A stretch of 64,000 nucleotides of DNA from Rhynchopus sp. YZ270_cl-10. Lineage: Eukaryota; Euglenozoa; Diplonemea; Diplonemida; Diplonemidae. The stretch covers positions 744,001 to 808,000 of the forward strand of contig OZ037882.1 of assembly GCA_964035575.1 (NCBI GenBank), read 5' to 3'. The position numbers and the translations under genes were made by a program. Below, piece by piece: positions 53,279 through 62,390 of this stretch (the stretch's first letter is position 1; each line of letters begins with the position of its first letter). The notes under the pieces are model-generated. The model did not search any database, was not told where the DNA came from, and saw nothing but the letters and a program-made list of their open reading frames with translations.

Positions 53279-53339
53279 TTTTCACATGTTTTCACGGTGT
53301 GAAAAAGTGTGGAAAAGTGTGCACTGGATCACCTCACTT

Positions 53340-54409
53340 GTACATTTTCCCCACTTTCTTTTGATTGCACGAGCCGATTGCTCTCCACGGTGGGGTCACA
53401 TGTGTGTCGTCAGTAAAACATTAACACCGGTAGCATGCTTCCCAGTACGCATAAGTGCATAGAAAAACACGTAAAACAACGTGTAATCTGTGGTGGTCAA
53501 AAGTGCAAAATTCCTTCGCCAATGGCCAGCCAGGCAAAAAAAATTTGATCCACTCGCAAAAAATTTTTTGTCACCTTTTTTGGACTTTTTGTGCTCAAAA
53601 ACGGGGGGGAAACGCAAAAAAAGCAAAAAGTTTAATTTTCCCCCATTACCAGGGTGTTTCCTAATTTGCTTCCGCTTCCGGGGATTTGGAAAAAATTGGC
53701 CAGGGAAAAAAATTGCGGGAAAAAATTAGGGACGTATTTAAAGTGCTTATTTTTTGGTATTTTCCCGAAAAAAGTATGTTCGCTGTTCTGGATCGCTCCA
53801 ATCATTCAAATAAAACGGTTTTAGGGAATTTTTATTTTCACCGATGTTGGGTACCGTGCGCCTGCGGCGCTGCCTGTTCCCTACCAGTTTCTACAGGCAA
53901 ACACTTGCCCCCTTTACCTTACACCAAGGGTACCTGTAAATATTGGGGGTAAAATCCCCGATCCCCGATCCCCGATCCCCGGATTACGTTTAGGGGGGTT
54001 TTTGTAAGGGGGCTCTTAAAGAGGGGTGCAGGGAGGGCGCAGAGGGGTGCCTATGTATCGCATTTCGCTACCTACCGCCAAAGCGGAGAGGTGCAGTCAA
54101 AAAGAAATAAGGAAAATAAAAATAAAAAAGAAGAAAAACAGACAATTAGCCAACCAACTGATCTTGATAACTTGATGATAGGAAAGAAGACTTGCCTTCG
54201 TTGAACGCAGCCCAAAAGGTGAAATCCTGATGTGGCACGCAAAGTGAAATGATGTGAAAAGGAAATGGAAAAGCCGTTAACAAGTCAAATGTCGATTCTC
54301 TTTTTGTCTGGTTTCTACACACTTAGATGTCTTCGTGTGGAGAGAAAAAATAAAATGACGTCATCTATTGATAATGAAAAGTCTAATGCTTCACGCGCTT
54401 GGTTTGTCG
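53340..54409. other. Gene-free repeat-derived stretch
   Basis: Core-repeat pieces: TTGATTGCACGAGCCGATTG, CTCCACGGTGGGGTCAC at 53360; GGTACCGTGCGCCTGCGGCG at 53850. A GATCCCC tandem (x4) at about 53960. The part 53784-53826 is a reverse-complement relative of 57598-57640, flanking the transposase gene region. Confidence 0.5.
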
Positions 54410-56026
54410 TCAGTCGCCGTCATCGCTTCCGCCTTCCTCTTCCTCCTCCTCTTCTTCTTCTTCTCCTTCTTCGTCTTCTTCGTCTTCCTCCTCTTCGAAT
54501 TCTTCGTTTTCTCCAGACGACGTTTCTTCAGACGACTCTTCCTCAACTTCCTCGTCATCCATCTCTTCTTCGTAGTGGGGGAGAGAACCTTTGGCTGCAC
54601 GCATACGCTCCTCAACTTTATCAAATATTCCTTTTGGTGCGACACGTTCCTTCCGTTTGCGAGCTAGGCGACGTGGCTTTTCCAAAAATTTAATCGTGCC
54701 ATCACGGATAAATGTCGCCGCGTCTGCAGGTGCCGGGCCAGAATCCCTGATAATCTGCTCATCGCAGAGTGTCGTCACTGCTACCTGGGTTCTTTTGAGC
54801 ACAGAGTGGCGCAGCTTCCCGAACATACCCTCCGCTTTACATGAAGAACACGACGAGAAGACAACACCGTATTCCAAGGCGATCTTTACTCTCCCCTGTA
54901 CACCGTTTATCACTGCGAACCACCGGCTCCACGACGTGTCCTGCTTGGCCATAGTTTTAGCAAGAAGCCACTGACCAGATGTGAAGTCGTCGCTCTCATC
55001 CGGCAGTTGACGTTGCATACCCAGGGACTCTAAAACCAGGCCCAGTTCCTGGTTTGCGTATCCCTTCAGGTCTGCGTCAGAGAGCGCAGATATGCGGTAG
55101 ATGTTCAACATCGTTACAACCGCCTTTGCAACTGGACCTGTCCTCTGGACATAGCGCTTCAGCCCCGCTATGGACACTTCGCAAGCTTCCATGCGCGCTT
55201 CCATACTGCTCTCTTCATTTTTCAGCAACTCAATCTCAGCGATGCTCTCGTTGACGGTAAAGAGGACGTGCAAGAGGATGGCGCCAGATCCCTGTGCCAC
55301 CAGAGTTGATTTCTGCAAAATTTTTAGCAAGGCACAGTAGAAATCCAAATTCGGCGCGAGGGTTTCATCTTCAAGAAGGCGGAGGAGCTTCGTGTGGGTG
55401 GCTTTGAGTCCTTTCGTTTTTGTCTCACCGTCGTCGTTGCGAGCCTTTGTGTTGGTCCACGCAGTGCCGACAGCCACGTGGTGCCTCCACATAGGGAGCA
55501 TCCGCTTCGCCCGCAGAAACGTGGTTGTGTGCTTGGCCAGCCACCGGATTCTGTACGAGACAGAAGGTCTCAGCACCAGTTTCCTCTGCTTGCCGGTCTT
55601 CGTGAACTTCTTCTCCGACTCGAGCACCAAATCGCGGTAGAGCTTGGGCGAAGAAAAGTAGCTACGGTCGAGGTCCCGGATCATGTCCGACAGCTCCTTC
55701 ACCCCGGAGAGCTTCATCAGGGGCTTCATCTCCACCTGGATGAGGTGCGCACTGTCAGCGAAATGCCCCTGCAGACACCTCTCCTTGAGCTTCATCACCC
55801 CGACGAGACCGTTTTTATGCCCCGTCAACGTGCTGCAGCTGTCAGCAATAACCCCCGACACCTCCTTTTCTGTAACACCCACAGCACCAATGGCGTCTTG
55901 CAACTGTTTGTAGACAGACTTAGCGTTGGCGGACACATCTTTGTTCTCTGTAAGCCCTACATATCTCTCCACAACACGTAATGCTTGTCCCGCCGCCGAG
56001 TACAGGAGAAAGCGGAGCAAGAACAC
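54410..56026 (-). CDS. hAT-type transposase, C-terminal part
   Basis: About 538 residues on the - strand, against all host genes. The N-terminal block (FLLRFLLYSAAGQALRVVER, then GVIADSCSTLTGHKNGLVGV, MKLKERCLQGHFADSAHLIQ) matches the layout of hAT transposases of the ZNF862/KRAB-A-2-like group: an Asp in IADSC with a G-x-K-N-G-L-V stretch and then the C-x5-H block. The C-terminal 70 residues are almost all Glu/Asp/Ser. There is no ATG at the start; the frame stays open upstream to about 56100 and joins another frame, so a junction (intron or one frame break) lies near 56030-56100. Confidence 0.68.
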   Translation of the reverse strand: MFLLRFLLYSAAGQALRVVERYVGLTENKDVSANAKSVYKQLQDAIGAVGVTEKEVSGVIADSCSTLTGHKNGLVGVMKLKERCLQGHFADSAHLIQVEMKPLMKLSGVKELSDMIRDLDRSYFSSPKLYRDLVLESEKKFTKTGKQRKLVLRPSVSYRIRWLAKHTTTFLRAKRMLPMWRHHVAVGTAWTNTKARNDDGETKTKGLKATHTKLLRLLEDETLAPNLDFYCALLKILQKSTLVAQGSGAILLHVLFTVNESIAEIELLKNEESSMEARMEACEVSIAGLKRYVQRTGPVAKAVVTMLNIYRISALSDADLKGYANQELGLVLESLGMQRQLPDESDDFTSGQWLLAKTMAKQDTSWSRWFAVINGVQGRVKIALEYGVVFSSCSSCKAEGMFGKLRHSVLKRTQVAVTTLCDEQIIRDSGPAPADAATFIRDGTIKFLEKPRRLARKRKERVAPKGIFDKVEERMRAAKGSLPHYEEEMDDEEVEEESSEETSSGENEEFEEEEDEEDEEGEEEEEEEEEEGGSDDGD

Positions 56027-56306
56027 GTTGACGTCTTTATGAACCCCTTTGATGGAACTGCCTTGCCCTTGGAGCTGCGCTTGCCAGACGTCGCAGTGAG
56101 TGCCGAAAGCTCGCGCGTCTTCTCAAGAAGCTGGCGCTGCATGTCTGCGACCTCCGCAGAGAGTGCGGCACGCGCCTCGGCAGCAGCCTTCTTGTCCATC
56201 TTCGGTGCTGCAGGTGCAGGTGTGGGTGCAGGTGTCGCTGCTGCCGCTTCACTTCCAGTAGACATCGCACGCACTCCTTTCACGAGAGGCCGGAGTCTCA
56301 AAATTG

Positions 56307-57464
56307 TCAAAACAAAAAAAGGGGGTGGTGCAGGGGTGTGTGTGTCCTGAGGTGTTCGCTGTGGAGGGGGGCGTCGGTAATTAGTGCAAGCACACTGCAG
56401 CGCTTTACCTCCACAGAGATTTTCTCCCGACACTGCTTTGCCCATATCGTGATCATTTCTGACACGTGACGGGGGACAGCGTACTTGTTCGTAATGCCGG
56501 GGAGGGAGCCGGCTGTTGCTGCCACCACGCTGTGTTCTGTCCCCTTTCGCACTGCACTATAAAACGTGCAGTGGAGTTGGGAAAACAGATCGACCTTTTT
56601 TTGTGAGGGCCGGATGATCTTGCGGGGCTTCGGCTGCGTTGCCTCTCCTTTCTCTGACTTCGCGTCGTTTGCCTTGTTGTGCGCCGTGGAGGTGAGGTGC
56701 TTGTTCTGTGCCCGTCGAAGCGCATCTGAGGAGTGAGTAACCTGGAAGTCTATCCAGGCATTTTTCTCCTCCTGGCCGAACTTCTCCATCCGCCGATTCT
56801 TCACGGCATCTGCGCAGGTCTGGCACCCCCACTTGCCACCTACTTTTTTGAAGCAGGCCTTCGGGTCTGCTGTTGTGGTGGGGTTCGGCCGCAGCAGCTC
56901 TCCACCATCAGCCGCCTTAACGACGAGCTTGCCATTGGCGAAGGAGAGTGCTACTCGTTTTCGTTCATTCGGCGCTTGAACAAAAAAAAAGGTGCAAAAG
57001 TGCCCGTGCTTTTGACACCCCACGGGAGGAAGGAAGAGGATCACCGTCCCCAACATCACTGGTCCCCGCTGGAACTGGGGCGGGGTGACAACAGAAGTGG
57101 ATCGTATGTTTTTTTTAGCGAAGTGGTCAACCTCAAGGTTTGTGAGGCACACAAATGTCCCACGCAGGCTACCTTCGTGAACCTCTTGCCACCTCTCCGC
57201 CGTCATGCCGAAGTCGTCCCTTGTCGTCTTCGCGATGAACTCGCGGATCTCCTCTTTGCTCGGTGCCGATCCCATCCGCTTGCGCTCGTCGGACCACAGC
57301 TTTGCCCCCATCAATGCGACGTACCCGCATGTCAGCTTCTGCTGCGCATCCCCGGTATCAGCACTCGCGGTTGTCTTCGTTGCGTACCTTTGCGCATGCG
57401 TCTCACACGCTGTTTTCCGGGTGCAGAGGTACGTTGGCAAAAAGTCGAGAACATGATACTGCAT
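56307..57464 (-). CDS. hAT-type transposase, N-terminal part with zinc finger
   Basis: 385 codons from an ATG at 57464. A BED/TTF-like zinc finger is visible: GKWGCQTCADA (about residue 210) with KHLTSTAH about 45 residues later (C-x2-C...H-x5-H). An intron donor GTAAAG directly after ...CREKISVE (exon end at 56409) is plausible; the next coding-looking piece (56275-56040, MSTGSEAAAATPAPTPAP, coiled coil MQRQLLEKTRELSAL) is in another frame. Together with the neighbour it makes one transposase gene of three pieces. The terminal inverted repeats of this element could not be found. Confidence 0.6.
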   Translation of the reverse strand: MQYHVLDFLPTYLCTRKTACETHAQRYATKTTASADTGDAQQKLTCGYVALMGAKLWSDERKRMGSAPSKEEIREFIAKTTRDDFGMTAERWQEVHEGSLRGTFVCLTNLEVDHFAKKNIRSTSVVTPPQFQRGPVMLGTVILFLPPVGCQKHGHFCTFFFVQAPNERKRVALSFANGKLVVKAADGGELLRPNPTTTADPKACFKKVGGKWGCQTCADAVKNRRMEKFGQEEKNAWIDFQVTHSSDALRRAQNKHLTSTAHNKANDAKSEKGEATQPKPRKIIRPSQKKVDLFSQLHCTFYSAVRKGTEHSVVAATAGSLPGITNKYAVPRHVSEMITIWAKQCREKISVEVKRCSVLALITDAPLHSEHLRTHTPLHHPLFLF

Positions 57465-57589
57465 TTTAACTTAAGATAAAAGATAAAAGCAAGAATCCCT
57501 GAAGGGGCTGTGGTGGAGGAGGGTTTTCAAGGAGGGAGAGGGAATGGGGAAATCTCAGAAAAGTCACTCGCTGCGTGATTTTTTTTTCT

Positions 57590-57860
57590 GCTCCTGTTTT
57601 ATTTGAAAGATCGGAACGATCTGAGTCGGAATACAAATTTCGGCCCGGCCGGAAATCCGCAAATACCGTGGTCAACGCCAGTGTAAGGTAAAGGACACAC
57701 ATACCAGAGGGTTATTACACGTAAAAAACTTGAAAATACCCACTCGCTCCTCAGGGTAACGTTTTTCAAATTGAAACCGGCTTTATTTGAAAGATCGGAA
57801 CGATCTGAGTCGGAATACAAATTTCGGCCTCGGCCGTAAATCGGTTTTAAATTAATAACA
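57590..57860 (+). repeat. 67-bp direct repeat pair
   Basis: TTATTTGAAAGATCGGAACG, ATCTGAGTCGGAATACAAA, TTTCGGCC at 57599 and again at 57781. The second copy leads into core-repeat sequence. Confidence 0.7.
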
Positions 57861-57939
57861 AACAGATAGCCTTTCCCCATGTACTTTTACGTGGGGAAAA
57901 TTTCCCAAAAAAAATCCGGGGCCCGATCCCCGAGTTACA

Positions 57940-58100
57940 GGTACCCTTGCCTTACACTGACGGGTTTTGACCAAAACCAAGAACTTGTCCATTTCGGCAA
58001 ATTGACCCCACCACAGAACGGGCGGATTCCGAAAATGCAAATGCCGGTGTTTTCGGGCATTTTCATGTTTTCAGGATCAGGGAGAGAAAATCTGGGTTGT
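57940..58100 (+). repeat. Dispersed core repeat unit
   Basis: CTTACACTGACGGGTTTTGA, CCAAAACCAAGAACTTGTCC, ATTTCGGCAAATTGACCCC, ACCACAGAACGGGCGG, ATGCAAATGCCGGTGTTTTC, then GAGAGAAAATCTGG where the 58101 element is inserted. Confidence 0.75.
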
Positions 58101-58542
58101 TGGTGCTATCCGGGGGGCGGCGTTTTGCAAAGTTTCACAAAGTTTCACAAAATGTCACAAAATGTCAATCCTATGCACAACGTTTCACAACGTGTCACAA
58201 CACTTCGCAACTTGTCACAACTTTTCACAACTTTTCACAACTTTTCACAACTTTTCACAACTATGTACACGCACCGTTGTGAAAAGTTGTGAAAAGTTGT
58301 GAAAAGTTGTGATTTTGATTGAAATTTTGTGAAAAGTTGTGAAAGTTGTGATTTTGATTGAAATTTTGTGAAAAGTTGTGAATGTTGTGAAAAGTTGTGA
58401 AAAGTTGTGATTTTGATTGAAATTTTGTGAAAAGTTGTGAATGTTGTGAAAAGTTGTGAAAAGTTGTGATTTTGATTGAAATTTGTGAAAAGTTGTGATT
58501 TTTATTGAAACTTTGCAAAACGCCGCCCCCCGGATAGCACCA
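58101..58542. mobile_element. 442-bp inverted-repeat element, 5-bp duplication GTTGT
   Basis: TGGTGCTATCCGGGGGGCGG at the left, CCCCCCGGATAGCACCA at the right; GTTGT at 58096-58100 and 58543-58547. The left half is TTTCACAAC units, the right half GTTGTGAAAA units, so it is also a large stem. Two empty sites (GAGAAAATCTGGCTGTGGG) exist in the sister repeats at about 60152 and, reversed, about 51467. Confidence 0.88.
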
Positions 58543-58554
58543 GTTGTGGGATTT

Positions 58555-58830
58555 ACCTGGTCCCCTTTACCTTACACTCATTTTGACCAAAACCAAGAAC
58601 TTGGCCATTTCGGCAAAGTGACCCCACCACAGCGCGGACGGATTCCGGAAATGCCAATTGCGGCATGTTTTGGGGCAGAAAACCCACTTTTTTTCCAGGG
58701 AAAAAATTTGCTTCCGGATGTCGGAATTTTCCGGAAAATTTCCAAAATTAGGAAACACCCTGCCCATTACACCCCATTGCACATGTTTTACGCCGTGCCC
58801 GGGACACCCCATTATTGCAGGGAGAGGTAC
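58555..58830 (+). repeat. Dispersed core repeat unit
   Basis: CTTACACTCATTTTGACC, AAGAACTTGGCCATTTCGGC, AAAGTGACCCCACCACAGCG, GTGCCCGGGACACCCCA. It continues the unit interrupted by the 58101 element. Confidence 0.7.
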
Positions 58831-59359
58831 ACCTTTTCAGGGAGCCCCCGAATACTAATTATTGGGATATTAGAAAGCTTAGAAGTTAGCATCTGCCCTG
58901 GGGAGTTTTAGTGGCCAAGGGCTTTCTAACGCTGTTTGGCCTGTCTGTGGCGTTGTACCGAAGTGCACGAAGACAAGGAGGAGGGGATTTTTTTGGAGTC
59001 ACTTGATAGTTCACTTGATAGATTTACCAGTTCGCATGATGGACTGTGATAGAATTCGATCATGTGACCCCTACCATCCAGCGTGGGCTCATTTGTCGAC
59101 GTTGTGTCGTAACCACACCTTATTTATCACAGTTGAGACAGCTACCTCTGGCACGAAGCGGATGATCCTGGATAAGTTGAAGTCAGGTATGTTGTCCTTT
59201 ATTTCCTCCAACAGCAACTCTCATTAAAAACTGGCGATTTTATGTTAAAATAAAGCTTTATTACCTGCAAAAGGAAAAGAGAAAGGATCCTGCCACATCC
59301 TTGGTTGTTTTCTCTCTTTACGTTTTACAGTGTGGATCCTGCGAAGAAAAACCGTAGCT
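58831..59359. other. Gene-free stretch
   Basis: The frame 59003-59227 (MMDCDRIRSCDPYHPAWAHL...) has some coding look but no recognised family. Otherwise nothing. Confidence 0.35.
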
Positions 59360-60718
59360 TGGGGAGATCCGGGTGCCCGCAACAACAATATTCACAAGCA
59401 ATCACAAAAAATCACAAACAATCACAAACAAAAAATCTTATTCACACACAATCACAAAAAATAAATCCTATTCGCAAAAAATCACAAACGATCACAAAAA
59501 ATCACAAAAAACACAAAAAATCACAAGCAATCACAAAAAAAAAAAATCCTATTCACAAACAATCACAAAAAATCACAAACAAAAAATCTTATTCACAAAA
59601 AATCACACAAAATCACAAAAAATAAATCCTATTCACAAAAAATCACAAGTAATCACATACAACAAGAAAACAAACACACAGAAAAAAAAAAAAAGTAAAA
59701 GAATGCCCTCAGAGCTCGCGCTAAAGTCCATCCCTCATCCCGGGATTTTTGGGGGTTTTGGTAGGAACGTTTTTTTTTTTTGCAGTACGGGGATTTCATT
59801 AAGAAACCAGAAGTTCTAATATTGTTGAGTAAGACCACCACATAGTGGACTTGCATGTACATGTGACCCCGCCGTGGAACGCAATTGGCTCGGAAAGTCA
59901 AAAGAAAGAGGAGAAAAAAGAAAAGGGAAAAAAAAAAAAGTTGGTTACCGTGCGCCTGCGGCGCTGCCTGTTCCCTTCCAGTTTCTACAGGCAAACACTT
60001 TACCCCCTTTACCTTACACTGACGGGTTTTGACCAAAACCAAGAACTTGTCCATTTCGGCAAATTGACCCCACCACAGAACGGACGAATTCCGGAAATGC
60101 AAATGCCAGTGTTTTCGCGCATTTTCATGTTGCAAGACGTTCAGGATCAGGGAGAGAAAATCTGGCTGTGGGATTTACATTGGCCCTCTTTACCCACATG
60201 GATTTTGACCAAAACCAAAAAATTGGCCATTTCGGCAAAGTGACCCCACCACAGCGCGGACGGATTCCGGAAATTCCAATCGCGGTATGTTTTGGGGCTG
60301 AAAACCCACTGATTTTCAGGAGAAAAATTGCTTCCAAATCTCGGAATTTTCCGAATTTTCCTGAAAATGACCCTTGTTTACGAGTATGGGTTCATATTTT
60401 GCGAAAATTTAAGTCACTAAAATTTTGTCCATTTTTCCGTATATACCCCACCACAAGCCGGGATTGGCCCGGAAATGCCACAAAACGGGGTTTCCGGGCC
60501 TCCCCAGCTAACCTTTTCAAGGAACGTTTTTCCGTACCCGAAATCCATTTTTTCCCCATTTTTTCCCATAATTAGCGCGACCACTGAATGCCCTTCCTCA
60601 AAAAAAATCACAAAAAATCACAAGTAATCAAAAAGAATCACATCCACTTTTTGTGATTTTTTGTGATTTTTTGTGATTTTTTGTGAATATTGTTGTTGCG
60701 GGCACCCGGATCTCCCCA
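59360..60718. mobile_element. 1359-bp inverted-repeat element, 5-bp duplication TAGCT
   Basis: TGGGGAGATCCGGGTGCCCG at the left, mirrored CGGGCACCCGGATCTCCCCA at the right; TAGCT at 59355-59359 and 60719-60723. Long arrays of AATCACAAAA units lie inside the left end (59395-59650) and, as TTTTGTGATT, inside the right end (60600-60690). The middle (about 59702-60597) is a separate insert of core repeats. Confidence 0.82.
59850..60500 (+). repeat. Dispersed core repeat, long copy
   Basis: ACATGTGACCCCGCCGTGG, GTTACCGTGCGCCTGCGGCG, TTTACCTTACACTGACGGG, then three core units near 60030, 60215 and 60440. It runs in mirror to 51170-51700. Confidence 0.75.
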
Positions 60719-60867
60719 TAGCTACTTTATTGTGGAATATCCTCTCAAACAAAACTTTATGACCTACACAAATAACCAACACAGAGATTATTTCCGGCTT
60801 CAAGAAGGATATTATTCTAATTGCGAAACAAGGAGCGAAAGAACAGCTGATTTTGAAAAAGATTGCT

Positions 60868-61098
60868 ATGACAGGCACGGACGGTTTTGATACCGGCGGC
60901 GACGCCGACGCAGATGCCACCATCCTGAGTTTGTTGCAGCGTGACTCATGCTCCACCCTGATCCGCAGAGCAGTAGGCTACCACATAAGAATCCACCGCT
61001 ACTCCCATGCACTGTACCTGCACGGCGTGGAGGGACCGCATACACAGAACGTGGAGGACACAATTAAAAAAGTGAAGGAGAAGTTCAGCATGTTATAA
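60868..61098 (+). CDS. Small open frame with coding look, unrecognised
   Basis: 76 residues from an ATG at 60868 (MTGTDGFDTGGDADADATIL, SLLQRDSCSTLIRRAVGYHI, then HALYLHGVEGPHTQN, VEDTIKKVKEKF). GC-rich with sensible amino acid use, unlike its surroundings. It could be a small gene or a last exon; no family is recognised. Confidence 0.35.
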   Translation: MTGTDGFDTGGDADADATILSLLQRDSCSTLIRRAVGYHIRIHRYSHALYLHGVEGPHTQNVEDTIKKVKEKFSML

Positions 61099-62390
61099 TC
61101 ATGTGATATGATTTCAATGTTATGCAAAACGTGACCATATAAAAATTTCTGTATACCTCACGTATGGCAAATGATAATTTATTATGAGATCTCATAATAA
61201 CTTATGAGATTATTATGCGCTATGATGCGCGCTCATAATAATCGCATAATGCCAAATAGGCATTAAAGCAGGGGGGAGAACAGACTTTCCGCGCTGAAGA
61301 ATCCGATGAAGAATTCTTCGCAGGGCGTTCGCCCCGGGGCGAAAAATATTTTTTTTCGTTAAAAAAATCTTTTCCTGAAAAAATGACATTTTATTTCGCC
61401 CCAGGGCTTCGCCCCACCGGGGCGAAACCCTGTATAAATAAATAAATAAATAAAAAAAGGGGGAAAATTTTTATTGTTCACTTTGTCAAAATCTCTTTGT
61501 TTTTCTCTTTGTCTATTTTTCCTGCATTTTTTATTCTCTTCTTTGTACTTTCTTTTGTTTTGGTTGTTGTTAGATAAGCTCAATCGCCTATCGAGTTCTG
61601 TGAATAGCACGGAACTCCTTTTCATGTGTATCCATGGAAATCAGTATCATATGTGATACCGGGGAGAGAAAAATTGGAGGTAAAAATTTTTGAAAAAAGG
61701 TGTCGTTTGAGAAAAACAAACAAACGGACGCGCTGTGTGAAAAACGAGTGTTTCTCTGCGCGTGATATTTTGTGGGGAAGAATAAAACATTATGAAAAAG
61801 CTCGTTGCGTTCCCACTATCGTTTCCGCTGCGCTCTCACTAGCGTTCCCACTCCATTCGGTTTTCTCTTACTTAAAAAAAAAGAGAGAGAGAGATTTCTC
61901 CCCACCACCCTGTAGACCCCCCCGGAGGGGGGGTCGCAGAGGGGTGTCCACTGTACTCAAAATCATCCGCAAACCCGCCTGCTGTGAGAGGAAGTTTCCC
62001 CAGCACTCCCGCTCGCTCCTCAATCCTGCAGTCTGCTGAAGGTGTACCGTACCCCCTGTTATAGAAGGTGTCACTGCTCGTGTCAACTCTATCTTCAATG
62101 GCAGAGAGTTGAAAATAATCAAAATAAGGATGAAGTCTCATATGACAGATGCCTCTCTCTTGTACATCTGCTTGATTAAACAACACAAAGAGACCCTCAG
62201 TGAGGGGGGATTGATGAAATTCACCATCGTTTTGCTGGTTTTAGTATCAGGAAAGTGCAGCTGTAATATCACTTGTGCTGGGGAAGGGATCACGCGCAAA
62301 TCGCAAATTTTTTTTTGACCATTCAGTACCAGGGATTCACCCCACGAACTAACTTCTCTCCGGCGGGAAAATTTTTTTTGACCTATTTTA
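61099..62390. other. Gene-free stretch with short palindromes
   Basis: A perfect 22-bp palindrome centred on GAGATCTC (61179-61200); GGGCGTTCGCCCCGGGGCGA (61324) facing TTCGCCCCACCGGGGCGAA (61408); CCTGTAGACCCCCCCGGAGG (61908). No gene is seen. Confidence 0.4.

Larger units (their letters stand above)
51711..53336. mobile_element. TGAGGTGATCCA element, outer copy, 1626 bp, 5-bp duplication CTTGT
   Basis: Ends TGAGGTGATCCAATCTCAC and GTGCACTGGATCACCTCA; CTTGT at 51706-51710 and 53337-53341. It runs opposite to the copy at 48481. The body is GTGAAACC units, and two further elements are inserted inside it (51833 and 52706). Confidence 0.82.

Noticed and set aside
54034-57505. CAGGGA (54034) and TCCCTG (57499) as hAT ends
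   Set aside because: Only six matching bases and flanks differ at three of eight positions.
53784-57660. Inverted pair at 53784/57598 as the ends of the hAT transposase element
   Set aside because: The similarity is partial, does not start with CAG and shows no 8-bp duplication; it belongs to a dispersed repeat.
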